From Sthenelais limicola (lineage: Eukaryota; Annelida; Polychaeta; Phyllodocida; Sigalionidae): 64,000 nt of DNA. The stretch lies in NCBI GenBank assembly GCA_942159475.1, contig OW804097.1, positions 39,816,298-39,880,297 of the forward strand. The letters run 5' to 3'. The position numbers and the translations under genes were made by a program. This document shows, in pieces, positions 13,179-26,304 of the stretch. Positions within the stretch are counted from its first letter, which is position 1; the number at the start of each line of letters is the position of its first letter. The notes under the pieces are model-generated. The model had not been told where the DNA came from, searched no databases, and saw only the letters and a program-made list of their open reading frames with translations.

Positions 13179-15889
13179 AGCCCACACACACATACACGAA
13201 TTCAAATCTGCCACGAAATTGAGACTCACGATTACTCGTGGATGAGATTTTCATGAATTCGTGGATGTGATTTGGTCCCAATTTGGCGCACACATGGTCC
13301 CAAATTTGGCGCACACATACACGATCTCAGACTTTTTTCTGAATTCGTGTCCACTTGGTCCACACTGGCACGAATTTGCATGTAGTAGGTTGCCACGAAT
13401 TTGGTAGTAACGCTGCCCACAATTTGGGAAAACCGTCTTTCATTTATGTTATAATTCTCATAGTGTGTAGTTAATAGACATGCTATTTGGGGCATTTTTT
13501 GTCCATATTTAGGAGCTATTTTTCAACCCCTGATAACAATACCTAATAATTAGAATGGTTCCATACTTGGCAGTTCAATGCACATATGAGCAATTCCACA
13601 AATTGGTCGTCATTTGGCCCTCCAGGTCTGGAAATTCTTAATTTTTTAGAATGGGAATCTTAATGATGAATATTGTAGTCAGGACTGCTTGATAGAGTCT
13701 GTGATTAGAACTCTGGTGATAGGGGCACCGAAGATTGGTACATATTTGTACATAAATAACATATTTGTACATAAATAAGGATTTAAATTAAAAATAAATA
13801 AAACAAATATGCACATCATGTGTTAAACTGTTTTGTACTTGATAGGTCTCGACATAACGATGCTAATACTTTTTAGTTTGCGAAAATATTCCAATTAGGA
13901 GGAAAGTTATATAGTCAAATAACCATTCAAGTAATGGTAATGATAATGGCAGCGACAAGGGTGACAGTTCATATACAGATATATAACCTATTATATTCAG
14001 AATATGTATACAGAAATATATAACATTGATTGTCCCTTGTTCTCTTTTTAAGTTGACTTGAATACTTGTATTGGTATTTTTATGAAGATAAATGTGGGTT
14101 CTGTTTAAATATTTTCGGGTGAAATTGCTAAATTTCTAAATAATCTTCAAAGTTGAACATTTTTTTTTTAATATGTTGTTATAGTTGGTTACGTGGGATC
14201 TGTGTAAAAAAAAATTGCAAAATAATATTTTTTGGCCAAAAGCCATAAAAAACAGAACTTTTTTAAGTGGGTACCCCTGATATCTCTTAACGTCACGCAC
14301 TGTGCTTAAGGTGGAATAAATAAATAAAAAGAATAATGGAAACATCCAATTATGATGAATAATGATAAAACTCATAGGATTTAATATTTATGGACCATCA
14401 ACCATCTCCAGCGGACATCCAACATATTGGTTAGAGTTTTTCTTGAATACTAGCAGAGAAAAAACATGGTGGCAAAAAGTGGTGAAAACGGGGGGTAATG
14501 TCTCCCAATGTCACGCGCTTTTAGGGTTTTTAGAGCCATATAAGGCATAATTTTAATGATAAAATGTAGTTTTGACATTTATTATCGATTTTGCTTATTA
14601 GTAGCCTATTAGATCAATATTCATAATGTCTGAGTATTTTTTACATGATTCTTATGGCAAAATGCTTGAAAGTCTTGCCATCACGCATTTGCCGTCACAG
14701 GGTGACGGCAAGAGTGATTTCAACATTTATAAATGACTATTTAAATTAAGAAATAAATAAAAAACATAAATATATATGCACATAATGTTTTGAATTAGTG
14801 TGTATTTCTGAGGTATCGGCGTATGGGTCATAATGCCTTTTAGTTTGTGAACATATTCCAACTAGAAGAAAAGTTACAGCCAAAAAACGATGTATTAAAA
14901 TACAAAAATCTATTTTATAGCCATATATATCGACCAATTGGTGGAATTACTCATACATGTATGGTATCTCGTCTATATGGATGTTATAAATTATCAATTC
15001 CTAATATTTATTAAATGCAGTAGAATAATAGCCCTCACGTGACGCTGACATCAGAGCTGCCCAACTCTTCCTTTATACCTAGTATACCAAAATATGAACA
15101 TATCATATAGTAGCTAGGGTGAAGGCGCAATGGTAAAATAAGTTTAAACTATGTTTGACTAAACATTTTTATTTATTTCCAGCATTTTATTGGGTCTCCC
15201 CTGATTTTTCTTCATTTTTAAGGCCTTAAAATCCATTTTTTCGACCCCCATGCATAAATTCAAATGCAAATATTTGTTTTATTTATTTCCAATTTAAATC
15301 CTCATTTATGTAGAAATATGAACTATTCATCAGTGCCAAATGTTGTCAAATTGGTGGAATTCTTACATCATAATAACTATATTTATGTCCAAATATAGAT
15401 CTGATATGTAAGTTTAACCATGCGAAAATTCATTGTTATCACTTGTGTACTTTTCCACATATTTTCATTTCACTACTATGGTGCCATTCCATGAACATAC
15501 CATGCCACGAAAATTCGTGGCTCACCCACGACAATCGAATATATTCGATTGTCGTGGCAGCATCCACGATCTATCGTAGACACTAATATTAAAGCCACGA
15601 CAATTCGTGGCTAGACCCACACATGCACGAATCAGATAAATAATTTGGACTTGCCACGAAATCCAATGCCACGAAATTTTGAATTCGTGGCACACTGAAT
15701 TCGTGGCGAAATTCGTGAACGATTCACTGAATTCGTGGCAAAATTGACCAAATTTGGGTCCACGAATTTTCGTACGGAAATTCGTGAAGATCCACGATTA
15801 ATCGTAGGCACAATAATTTCGTAATAATTTCGTACGAGCGTTCGTGAGCCGAATTCGTGGGCCGAATTCGTGTCTGTGTGTGTGGGCTT
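13179..15889. mobile_element. 2.7 kb TTAA-flanked non-autonomous DNA transposon
   Basis: The ends are AGCCCACACACACA on the left and its inverted match TGTGTGTGTGGGCTT on the right, and TTAA lies directly outside each (13175-13178, 15890-15893). TTAA duplication is the signature of piggyBac-type transposition, so I infer a piggyBac-like or other TTAA-specific family. Both subterminal zones (about 13195-13480 and 15500-15885) are crowded with CACGAA and TTCGTG in both orientations, including a perfect 32 bp palindrome at 15526-15557. The middle has a diverged direct duplication (about 13740-13910 vs 14730-14890) and an inverted partial copy (about 15240-15330). No frame above 80 codons and no transposase motifs, so it would depend on another copy. 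Confidence 0.65.
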
Positions 15890-16002
15890 TTAAAGATTGA
15901 ATCAGACGAGACAATTACTTTTTATTTTGAGAGATGAAATCCTCAAAATACTGGTGTCGACCCCCATTATGCCAATCACTGATTACATCATTGATCAGAT
16001 AG

Positions 16003-16720
16003 GGTAACAATCAGTGTGAAATCATCTGTCTGACCAGTTTGCATGTTTGCAGAAGGCTTATCTACTCCACCCATGTACCACCCATTTCTCACCTACACCA
16101 TACACCACTCCACTCTGGCACATGCTCCCTGCTCCCCTCTTATTACATAATAAGACAAACCAGGCCTGCCCCACACCCAGTCATGGTTGGTTGCCCACTG
16201 TGGCTCTATCCCTCTCTTGCCTTCCAGCTCCCTCCCTCCCTCCCTCCCTAGCCTTTCACCCATTACCCCCATCTCTCTTTCTCTCTCTCACTCTGAGTGC
16301 TGTTTTAGTGCATTCTACTAATTTTAGAGAGATGCACATACAAAATTTCTTACTTTTAATGTCCTGAAAACCCCCAAATCATAATTACTTTAACAGACCT
16401 TTTACTGACCTCAGAAACCCTGTATATGACAGTATATGTGATGTGTCACAGAGGAATGAGTCACAAGTCGCAAAAAAATAAATTTTGAGATATAAGCATA
16501 TCTGAAAAGATGAGAGCATGCCAATTCTAAAACTAATCTCTGGATGGACAATTACTAGTAAAGTAGCTAAAATTATATACTCTATAAGATGAGCTTCAAA
16601 GTGCATCTATATATATATATATAGATATATTTAATACACAATCTTGTCTACCCGAAAGGAAACGCCAAGTAGTTACATTAAGTTCACACTAATTGTAAAG
16701 TTGAATAGATCAACTGTTTA
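16003..16720. repeat. Dispersed repeat R7, copy 2, split by a MITE
   Basis: Same repeat as 7331-7870. Homology stops at ...gacagtata (16435) and resumes at about 16655 (ggaaac...attaag, then taaagttgaatag). The inserted piece starts with the left terminus of the tgtgatgtgt...acaagtcgcaaaa MITE family. Confidence 0.7.
16435..16655 (+). mobile_element. MITE family M1 (acaagtcgcaaaa), left part
   Basis: Starts tatgtgatgtgtcacag, then gagtcacaagtcgcaaaa and attttgagatat, as in the full copy at 45694-46078. The right terminus typical of the family is missing, so this copy is truncated or internally deleted. It sits inside repeat R7 copy 2. Confidence 0.65.
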
Positions 16721-18687
16721 CTTAATACTTGTTAATTCATGTGATGACTTCAAATATTTGTGGATAGTAGATACGCTTCTATAGTATAATCAATAGTGGG
16801 ATTTTACCTGCATTTCCATTAAAGTTGCAGTCACTGCTAAATCTAGCAACCTTGTTTCTCAAGTATTGCTTATTTTGATCTTTACCACTGTAAAATGAAC
16901 GATTTGAATACTGAGAATGAATGTCGTCCGTTTGTCATGAATTCGGGGCTTTTCCTCGAAATTGTTGTTATTTTTGTACTTTACTGTTCTACAGTGATAA
17001 TTCGGAGTGAAAATAGTGCAATATGTTCGCCTCCTCATTTACCTAACCAGCCTCTAGCCAGTGCTATCCTAAGGTTGTCAATTTCATCCAGGATTCACTA
17101 AGTTAAAGAAAATAAAAGAGGGAAAATAGTGGGATTGTGGTGTTATTAAGAATAGTGGGATTTTGGCATCATTCTGCTGGTGTTCACCAATTGAAGTGAA
17201 TAATTTGATTTTGCGCCAACAAGAACAGGCCAAAATCTCCTATATTGTATCTTGGTAGTTTAACGATGGTTTGAGAATGGATACACCTCAATCTATTTTT
17301 GTATATAAATGATAGCCGGTGATGCAGCTTTAATGGGTTACTTTGTAGCTCATTTTGGCACAGGGTAGAGACTGGCCGACCCTCCCACACCTTGAGGTCC
17401 ATACTACAAAGGTAGCAGGCCATCTAAAGAGTCTCTATTGCCACCTAACCCTTATGCCGAGGCAGTGAATTAAGAGCTTATGAACATGATAACTTACAGT
17501 TGGGATAATCAATCGCCATATAAAGTTTTTCGTGCAGTATGGAAGCTATGACTGCTTAATTTGAGGTTTTAAATAACATCGTGTAAGTTATATTTGCCCT
17601 TAAATCATTATTCTTTCACAACTTGATGTTTGATTACATACACTGAAATATGATATTTTCATATGATGTTCTTTCAAGATTTCAGCAATCCATATTTTTG
17701 GAATCTATCCAAGGAATCTTTAGCTGAAAGCAAATTTGCTTGATAACTTCGAAGTGGATTGTCAAAATGGTCTAATATAATGAGCAAAACGATATAAGAA
17801 GTACCACATGTAATGTCAGCTCTGGTGTACCACAAGGCAGCATTTTAGGATTCTTGCTCTTTTCTTTCTTCTTTTTAAAAAAAAAAAAAGAAGATTTTTT
17901 TTCAACATACCTGGCAACTGAGCATATGCTAATTGCAACATTGTGTACCCTATTTCATTATTTCGTTGGTATTGTCAAATATTCTCCCTTAGTCTTTAAC
18001 AATTATGACAAATATGAAATGTGTGTAATCCAACGCTCTTGGCTATTCTGATTTTTAACACTACCAGGACCTTTTCTCTTTATAATATTTTTTGTAATAT
18101 TCCCTAATTGCTGTATCAAATAACAACATTCAAACATTACAGGCTAAAGCCCAACAAGTCGCAGGTATTTGCGGTATAGTGGAGTAGACCCATATATATA
18201 TGCATTACAAGAAGAAAAATATTTCCATGATCCATGCATAATCCATTTCATATATGATTCAAATGAGAACATACGAACTCATATATCTCATTTCACCTCA
18301 TCAATTTTGAATCGCTCAGACTTGGAAAATAGCTGCAGCACTAGTATAAGCTATATGTCATAATTCCCATATATAAAGCGTTTCATGGGCAATACTTCAT
18401 ACTGCATATTTGTGCGCTATGGCCCAAGAGAGATAAAGGAAAGGTATAGCGACATGAAGTATAGCAAATAGAAGCGGGAGAATAAAAAGTCAGAGAGTAG
18501 TGCGCTCCAACCATATCTCCTTCATTGCGATCACTCATTTTATAACCTTAATTAAATACATACACAGTTCTAGATGCAATTACAACCCTCGCCTCTGCGA
18601 GAAGAGCATTCTGTTGTGTGTATACATATATTTATTATACGCGCATGCTATATGAGAAGTGCTATAAGTGGGGTGCTATAAAAATAG
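16721..18687. other. No gene or clear element seen
   Basis: AT-rich sequence with an oligo-A run near 17877-17889. Open frames are short and uncharacteristic. Confidence 0.45.
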
Positions 18688-18711
18688 TCATATAGGACGT
18701 GTCCTATATGA
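18688..18711. repeat. 24 bp near-perfect palindrome
   Basis: Two 11 bp arms (TCATATAGGAC and its complement) are separated by GT. This could be the core of a small foldback element or a dimeric protein site; nothing else identifies it. A short tandem of ggggctgtcagt follows at about 18964-19000. Confidence 0.55.
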
Positions 18712-19091
18712 ATGTAGTTGTCTAAAAATAGCTCTGTTTATATGCTTCACGGAGCTTTGGCTCTCCGCAAAGGATGTAAACAAATCCCCGCGATCGGTAA
18801 TCCACCCATGATTCTGGTACTATGATTAGAGAAATACATAATAAAAATCACATCATTAAATAGAGCATTAAATTTCTATTGAATGATATAAGTTTTATTA
18901 ATGTAGCTCAAGAAATGGCTGCGATATGAACGTTTTAAGTCAACAATATAACTTGGCAAATAACGGGGCTGTCAGTGGGGCTGTCAGTGGGGCTGGCAGC
19001 GGGGCAGCGGGTCTCTCTGAGACTTCTTTAATATTTTTTCAGTGATATCTGATAACATATGATCAAATTTTATGCACATATAATAAATATA

Positions 19092-19176
19092 GAATGGAAC
19101 TCGCCGGCAATAATACAAAATTTATAGGACTTGATTCGTCCTATAAATTTTCGATTATTGCCGGCTCGTCCCATTC
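19092..19176. repeat. 85 bp hairpin, possible mini-MITE
   Basis: Arms of 39 bp (19092-19130 and 19138-19176) match at 34 of 39 positions around a 7 nt loop (ttgattc). The arms run from gaatgg through gccggcaataat to aaatttataggac. It would form a long stable stem if transcribed. There is no copy elsewhere in the window. Confidence 0.65.
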
Positions 19177-19916
19177 TCTCTCTCTATATATGTGTGTAAG
19201 CATAATATGAATATAAGTTTAAAGGAAGTCTCAAGTACATTGAATTTAAGAAATTCTGAACCAAAATTTCATTCAAGGCAGAAATTGGAAATTTACACTC
19301 GGAATAAAACAAAATTAATGATTAGTTTTCTATTTTATAATCTCATGCTGAGGAGGTTGCTGTGACATGGTTATTCGCCAGGAATGTACTGGTAGCTCAC
19401 TTGGTAGGCGAATAAAACATGGTAAATCACTTCAACCAAGACTCACCACACATATATATAAAATAACTAGTAGAAAAATTATGCATATTTCCTTATCTTG
19501 CGATTATTCGTTCATTATTGATCTAAATACGTTATAGAAGGATGTTGTATCTGTATTTGCTGAATAATAAACCTTGCATTGCTTGGTTTCCGGCCAACCC
19601 TTGTGTCATCGTTCATTCATCGTATATATTATCCTTGTCATCGTACGACCAAATATTTTATGATAATATAGTGTTGTGCTTATGATTACAAATCATTACG
19701 ATATCCTTCATATTTCAACATAATGTTATATCATTTGTCTTCTCCCCCTACGACGGAGAAATTATAAAGCTGTCTTAGAATATTTGGTACTTACATTTCT
19801 GGGCCAATGGGTTTGGGTCGACCTCTGAAACAAGAAAGAAATAGCGTAAATTAGCCATTGCCTATCATATAACAATACTGGCGAAATGAGATAAAAATGT
19901 GACTAAATTCACATCA
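19177..19916. other. No gene or clear element seen
   Basis: AT-rich sequence without recognisable coding or repeat features. Confidence 0.4.
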
Positions 19917-21210
19917 ATTCAATTCAAAATATTCTTTATTTGCACCTAAACATGACGTACAAATAGGAGCCATGCATCAGAAAATAATTCCTGGTCTTTA
20001 TACATGGTCCTTGACTACAGGGGTGGCTAATTTCCCTGTAACACATCACAAATTAATTTATACACTTTCAGTAATATGGATTCGTCACTAATATTTCATG
20101 TCAGGGCAGAAATTGTCAAGAGCATATTCTGCTCCAAGACATAATTATTTCTTCAGCAATAGGGAATTGCAGAATACAATAATAATAATGATGATAATGA
20201 ATTCTTTATTTTGCTAAGACAGTAGGCCTACACGTACAAAACAGAATAAAACAGGTAGTATACTTCAGTTTTCAAATCTGGCCTTCCAGTGCATGCCAAA
20301 CATGACTACTTGGGCTGACTATCTTTTTTTAGTGGGGTTGGGGTTGGTGAGGGTTTCTATTGGGAGTCTTCTGGCACCGAAAGAAATACCATTTTTGGCA
20401 CCATCAAGAGTGCCATTTTGTTCATTTCCATATCAATATTAATGTGAGATCTCCAGTATGTGTGTGCATATTACAAGTGCTATTATACATTCAAATGGAA
20501 AAAGGCTCAAAGAGCCTTGCCTTATAGCAAAGGAAATGGCAAGAATAAAGAATAAAATAGTACAGGAAGTAATATACATTATACATTATATAGTAACGGG
20601 AAGGAATATATTGCTACCATCCAACGACAACGACTGAGAGGTGGTTAACCTACATTTATACTATGTATTATGCTAATGAGGTGCTGAAATCCTCCCTATT
20701 GCTTGGAGAAATCCTCGATTGGCAGCTTAGTCTGCAAATAAACGTTTATCAATCAATCAACAGATTTTTTCCCCAGTTGAGAAGTACATGTTTTGCATAA
20801 ATTTAGTAGTCTTTTTTGTCAGAGATTTTATGTGCCTCTGTAAGAGGGGTGTTCCAGACGGTTTGGCACTTATAGATTATTGAGTTAGTGATTGTTGACT
20901 TGGGCTGCAGAACAGTCAAATTTTATCTCCCTTCAGCGTGGCTTCTCGTTTTTATTTGTTTTTTATCTAAGTCATTTTGATTTGTTGCCAGACAATGTTC
21001 TATATTTAAATTATGTTGGTTTCTCCGTTGTTGTAGTGGCATTATATTCGAGAGTGTCTGTTCATGTTCCACCGTGTCAAATTTAGTTTTGTTGAAAATG
21101 ATCCTTAAGGCTGTGTTCTGCAAAGTTTGCAGCTTGTCAAGCAGAGATTTAGGACACGAATCATAGATGAAACCACAGTAGTCTATTTGTGGGAGTATGG
21201 CATTTTGCAT
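19917..21210 (-). pseudogene. 5'-truncated, decayed LINE (non-LTR retrotransposon)
   Basis: The minus-strand frame 21210-20923 (95 codons) matches the C-terminal end of non-LTR reverse transcriptases: PQIDYCGFIYDSC, then LLDKLQTLQNTALRII, then MPLQQRRNQHN. This block is shared by CR1/L2/Jockey-type LINEs. After a stop, a second minus-strand frame around 20800-20900 carries a WNTPL segment, comparable to the WN-LP motif near the end of these proteins. The catalytic part of RT is absent, as expected for 5' truncation. Two tail-like ends, (gaatt)n at about 19917 and (att)n at about 20185, suggest two fragments or a nested insertion. A plus-strand tail with (atca)n at about 20735-20760 marks another small retroposon inside. 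It is not functional. Confidence 0.7.
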
Positions 21211-23629
21211 GTATCATGTTTGGCCTTTTGGGATAGGCACTTTTTTGCCCTGTACATTACATGTATACATCTTTTAATCTACCTTCTTGAGTCAGTTATT
21301 AATATATGGTTTAGAAGAAAGAGGCTCATCCAAAATAAATCCCTTTGACAATAAAAAGGCGATTCTTTATTTCAGTTGTATTTGCCTGTGGGAAATAAGT
21401 ACAAGGACACTCCTATTCATCACATCCTCATTACCATCTCACGATCTTATCCAATACCAGTATCACCTTTATTTTGACTTCCCTTGTCTCATTTAATCTG
21501 TTTCCCCCCTTTTTTGTAATCAAACTTTAATCAGCAAAAATACATGTAGTAAATTAAATGTACGGTTGTATAACATATCCGCAATGAAGACTCTATATAA
21601 TTCACTAAAGCTGTAACTCAGTTCCATGTATTGAACGGTAATCGTAACATTATTTCGGTCTTAATACTTTGAGTCATTGGTAAAAATAATATTCATCCTC
21701 TTTTGACGACGTCAACTGAAATTACAAAACCTTTTTTTCCCCAGGGACTAAAAGAAATCCCAGATGACAATTTCTCATCAGCCATTAGTACGTTTCAGTT
21801 TAAACTTTAATCAACAAATAATGAAGGGGGGGGGGGGATTGATATGTGAACCTGATACCAGCAGTAAATAGGGGCATTGGATTGGATGGAGGTGGTTCCC
21901 TAAGAAAAAAAATCAACAAAAAGAAGAATTAACATCCCCTACCAAGTTTTCAGCTATTCTTGGGGCCTGAGAACCTTTGATAATATACGAAAAGTGTAGG
22001 GTATCGCAGTTTGTTTCCTCTCTCACCCAGATAGGACAAGATATATAGGAAAGTATGGTTTAAAAGAGTATAAACACTCCCCTCCCCTCAAACTCAGGCA
22101 CGCCCCCAAGCCTGGGGTTAAGTGCCATTCCTGTATACTACTTACAAACCAAACAGAGCGTTGTCGCAGTAGTATATGGAGATGCGACGTTGCCTCAGGC
22201 AAAACGGTAACAAGGCAGTTGTATTGGTCATAACAAGGGTGAGAGAGGAAATGGGTTTAATGGGGGCACATGACCATAGTCAGATATACATGGCTGACCT
22301 TTGATGTCCCAGATATCATAGTGCAATCTTTACTGGTAAACACTTATTGTTTAGGGGCCATCAGAAAGAGATCCTTTGAATCAACGCAATAACGAATGTG
22401 TTGTGTTTCAGACAAATCAGTCAGTCACAAGTGTTCGGGATATGACGTAACTGGGCAATGCCCAATGCCCCCTTCTATCCCTCACATCCTAGTGAGAGTC
22501 TTTACTTGTTCTATGAGAATTAAACAATCATATTATAGATCTTGACCAGATCACTTGTGCCTCCCAGTTTCTTCCATTCTAACAGAATCACATCTTAAAA
22601 CTGACGGAACACAGAATCACATCTTAACAAAATACTGCTTCGAATCAGACACTTCCGATGCAAAATAGGAATCAAAATGATGGCAATAACAATCCCTTAT
22701 TTCATCGTTATCCATAGTTGCTTGGCAATAAAATAAAATCCCTTTGTTGTAACTTTCCCAGAGCATGGATATTTTGTATTCCTGAACAATACACTTTAAC
22801 CAGTGACATTTACATGGGAGGTTGGATCACCATTGTTATTTGTTTAAATTCAGAAAGACTGGCATATTAGAACTGTAACAATAACCAGTACTGTTTCTTT
22901 TATCATAATGTAATGAACTTGGGGGGAAACTGTATATAAAGAAGTTATTTTTCTAGTTTCAATGTTACAATGAAATTAAGACATAATTGTGAAATAGGAG
23001 TCGAAATAATGTCAAAAGAAAATGATCCATTGAACGCCTAGATGCCTGTTTTGCCGTGCATGTCATTATAAGTTAATTTTTTTGTAATATTTCAAAGCGT
23101 GGATATTGTGTATTCGACAATACATTTTACACTGACACTGGGAGTATGTTCAACCTTTGCTGCTTCACTGTTACAAAACAGATAGGAATTGAAAGCATAA
23201 GAATATCCTGGGCGCAACATAAATTAAAACATTTGCCAATTATTCTTTATTACTTAGTGGGTAATTTTGCTGACACTAGGATTTCTCTTATTTCCATGTC
23301 TAAATGTTTAAACAATTGTAAACACTTTTAACACTCCTAAACCTCATTTTTACTCTTATACCTCTTTTTCCTTTTCTTCTCTCCAGTTTCCCAGCACATC
23401 ACCGAGGTCTTAAGGGATTATCACAGAAATTGATCCATAACTAAAATCCTTTCTCCAAAAGAGTTATAAGCTTGTTGCTATCGTTATTAAACAGATATGG
23501 TTGATGAATGAGCATGAGTGAAGGGATAGGATGTGAAGAATAATAAGCTATTGGGTAGCCTTTAAAGATTTCACATAGTCACCTCATGCTTCCATGATGA
23601 GTGGTCAAACTATAAGATTATTCTCACTG
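21211..23629. other. No gene seen; further decayed sequence
   Basis: Just upstream of the LINE (on its strand) short broken frames may be more of the same element, too decayed to call. The rest is AT-rich DNA with a G-run at about 21826-21837. No supported gene. Confidence 0.4.
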
Positions 23630-24085
23630 GCAGTTTTTAGGTAATTCTTTAACTTTCTTTTGTACATTCTTCCATTGACGGGAGATCTCTCTCATGGGGT
23701 GGAGCCTCATTCCACAGTGTGAACGTTCTGTAAAGGACACTTCTTCTTAACAGTTTTTTTCTTTGACAATTTTATCTTTACTACAATTTTATCTTTACTA
23801 CATTGGCATCATGTAATATGGTGGGCCTGACGCCTCTTTAAATATAGTGGTCGTCCTCAAACCTTGCATATACCAAAGCAAGTACATGGGATTGCCTTCG
23901 TTCAGATAAGACATTTATCTTACAGATGTCATGAAGTTGTAGTCCAAGTGTTCTTGTGGTGTCAGCAAACGGATCTATTCTCAGGGCTTGTTCCATGTAT
24001 TTTATCAAGGCGGGTACGATTTGTGTTATGGAAAAACATTGAAATCAGCTCAATAAAATTTCTTTAAAAAAAACAAAACACGTCA
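23630..24085 (-). pseudogene. Decayed LINE C-terminal fragment
   Basis: Read on the minus strand, about 24050-23845 encodes a segment with IKYMEQALRI and then LSERRQSHVLALVY. About 23755-23645 encodes LYRTFTLWNEAPPHERDLP. These correspond in order to the ALRI, LPL-RR-H and WN-LP blocks of the C-terminal region of CR1/L2-type LINE polymerases. Stops and frame changes separate them, so this is a dead fragment. Higher coordinates (to about 24650) may hold more of it but I could not confirm motifs there. On the opposite strand, caataaaatttctttaaaaaa at 24050-24072 resembles the 3' tail of the SINE at 32.1 kb. Confidence 0.6.
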
Positions 24086-25273
24086 CCATACTCAAGGAAG
24101 ATGATGGTTGCTTGTTCCTCATTGATGAATATCCTAATTTTGGATAGCAGATAGATTTTGTGGGATATATTTCCCATGCCATTTAAGTGATCTGAGTTTA
24201 AAAGATGGTTATTTTGTAGGCACAACACTGGGACACATGTTGATGAATAACCTTTTTTACCATGATTCTGGAGGGAGTAGGGAGTACGCTAACAGATTGT
24301 ATATTGGATAGTAATTTCAAGTCATTGGCTTTGCGGATGGAAGCTACTTTGGCATGTTTTCTGGACTTGGGTATTGACTGTTTAATTTCTTTTTAATAGG
24401 AAAGTGAATTGATAGATCAATGCTAACAGATCTTTAATCACCCTTGCTGATATGACTATCTTCTAGGCGTCTTCTGGTGATTTGTATAGATCAATGTCCC
24501 TTATAAGTCGTAGAACTTATTTATTTATCATCCGGTCATATCAATTGCATATCATTGCTTTCTTGGATAGGCAACGGTGATATGTCTGGTAGATCATTTT
24601 GATCAACTTTGCATGTCATGTCTTGCACATTTGCTATACAGTGGCTTCTAGTTCTAGTTCTGTTATTGTTCTAGTTCTAGTTCTGTTATTTTTTCTCCCA
24701 AATCAACCGTAATGGAAGCTTGTATATATTATTTCATATTCGCTGTGCCTCTCTTGAACATTTGTAAATTAAAAATGGCATTAGAAATATGTGCATGGTT
24801 GGACTAACACTAATGAGAAATACTATCTTTTTTATTTGTTTGGCCATTATGGAATTGAATGGAACATCAATCGTGGAAGTGCATGGAATCACTTATGATT
24901 ATATTTTCCCCCAATTATCTCCAGATGTTTCTGAGTCCCTCAGGTAAAGAGACAGAAATCGTTCTCAATGCAACATCGCCTTAAATCAGAAAGCCCCAAT
25001 CGAATGGGCCTTTTAATAAGGAATCTCTGTGTCTGAGGAAATTTACTAAGAATGGACGTTTCATATATTCATGAAACAATACACTGTTACCTTCTGACTG
25101 GGAATTTGTGTCATCACTCTGCTTCCATTAACTTTCTTGTACATTTGCATATTAAATTTAATAGTGGAAGTGTATGGAGAGGCGGGGCTAACACTCGTCA
25201 CAATACCGTTATGCTTCTCTGACCAATATTGAATACATTGAATGAGGGAGTGGTGATGGCGGGGGGGGGGGGA
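24086..25273. other. No supported gene
   Basis: Possibly further LINE debris in the first half. A short tandem of gttctagttcta with gttatt lies at about 24650-24690, and a G-run near 25260-25272. Nothing else is recognised. Confidence 0.4.
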
Positions 25274-25741
25274 TATGTGAGCTTCAGGAAAACGAGTGAC
25301 AAGTCGCAAAAAATGGATTTTGACAAGCTCTAAGCTGTATCACAGGATTGAGAGGATCTTTCACTCATAATTCCAACACAATTAGAAAACAACCATCAAT
25401 GATCAGACATCAAGTATTAAGACAAAAGGCAACCAGTCAATTATACGCTTGATAATTCTATGCGCACAAGGTGGTCGATATATATATTTTTAAATGTATG
25501 CAATATTCCTTGGCGGGCAATTACCAGTAAAATAATTTGAATATACTCTATAGGATGACCTTCGAAACACAAGTATATATTTAATACACTGTCTTGAGAT
25601 TTATTACGTAAATTTATATGACATACGTCGCTAAACCACCCAAATGAGAGAACATTCCAACAAAGAGATCTTGTGAATAAATCACTTTGGAAAATATCCT
25701 TTTTGCGACTTGTGACTCATTTCCCTGGAACACATCACATA
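25274..25741 (+). mobile_element. MITE family M1, nearly full copy
   Basis: The left end is degenerate (tatgtgagcttcagg) and continues acaagtcgcaaaaaatggattttga. The right end reads ttgcgacttgtgactcat...acacatcacata, the inverted match. About 470 bp, longer than the 385 bp copy at 45694 because of extra internal sequence. Non-coding. Confidence 0.7.
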
Positions 25742-26124
25742 TATCATATCATATATAAGGCTAGATAAATGGTCCGTCCCCATTGCTCCTCCCCCGACCG
25801 ACCTCCCCCCCCCCTATATATGTATACCACCCTCCCCCGCCCCCAACACTGAGAACATTCCTGCATCATCTCCTATCAAAACACTCTGCCTTGCCACATT
25901 TCCGCACTTCATCTTCCATACCGGCGTATCGTCATTTAATTACCTGCCTCTCCTTCTACCCCTTTCATCCACCCAATGCAGCGAATCAGTCAAGATCCAG
26001 ATTGGATTATATCCAATTTTGTCTCCTCAAGCTTTCAGAAATTCCTCAGAGAGTGGTACAGGTCCCACTAGGAAACTTCCCTCCCTGCAAATACAGTCTT
26101 TGAGACGTGTGTCATGCAGGAACG

Positions 26125-26304
26125 CATGAAGAATTCTATCATATGGGCTAGTGGCTGAGGGGGCCGAGGGGGCCGAGGGGCCGAGGGGGCTGGGGAAGGG
26201 CTTAGAAGTTGAGGGGGCTGAAGGGACTGGTGAGGGCTGAAGGGGCTGAGGTAGATTTGAGCTGAGGAGCTGAGGAGGGGACTGAGGTGATGAAGGGTCT
26301 GGTA
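26125..26304. repeat. G-rich imperfect tandem repeat beside the YR element
   Basis: Repeated gggggccga, ggggctga and gctgagga units. The last part (26271-26310) recurs exactly at 31118-31157, on the other side of the retrotransposon. Confidence 0.6.
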
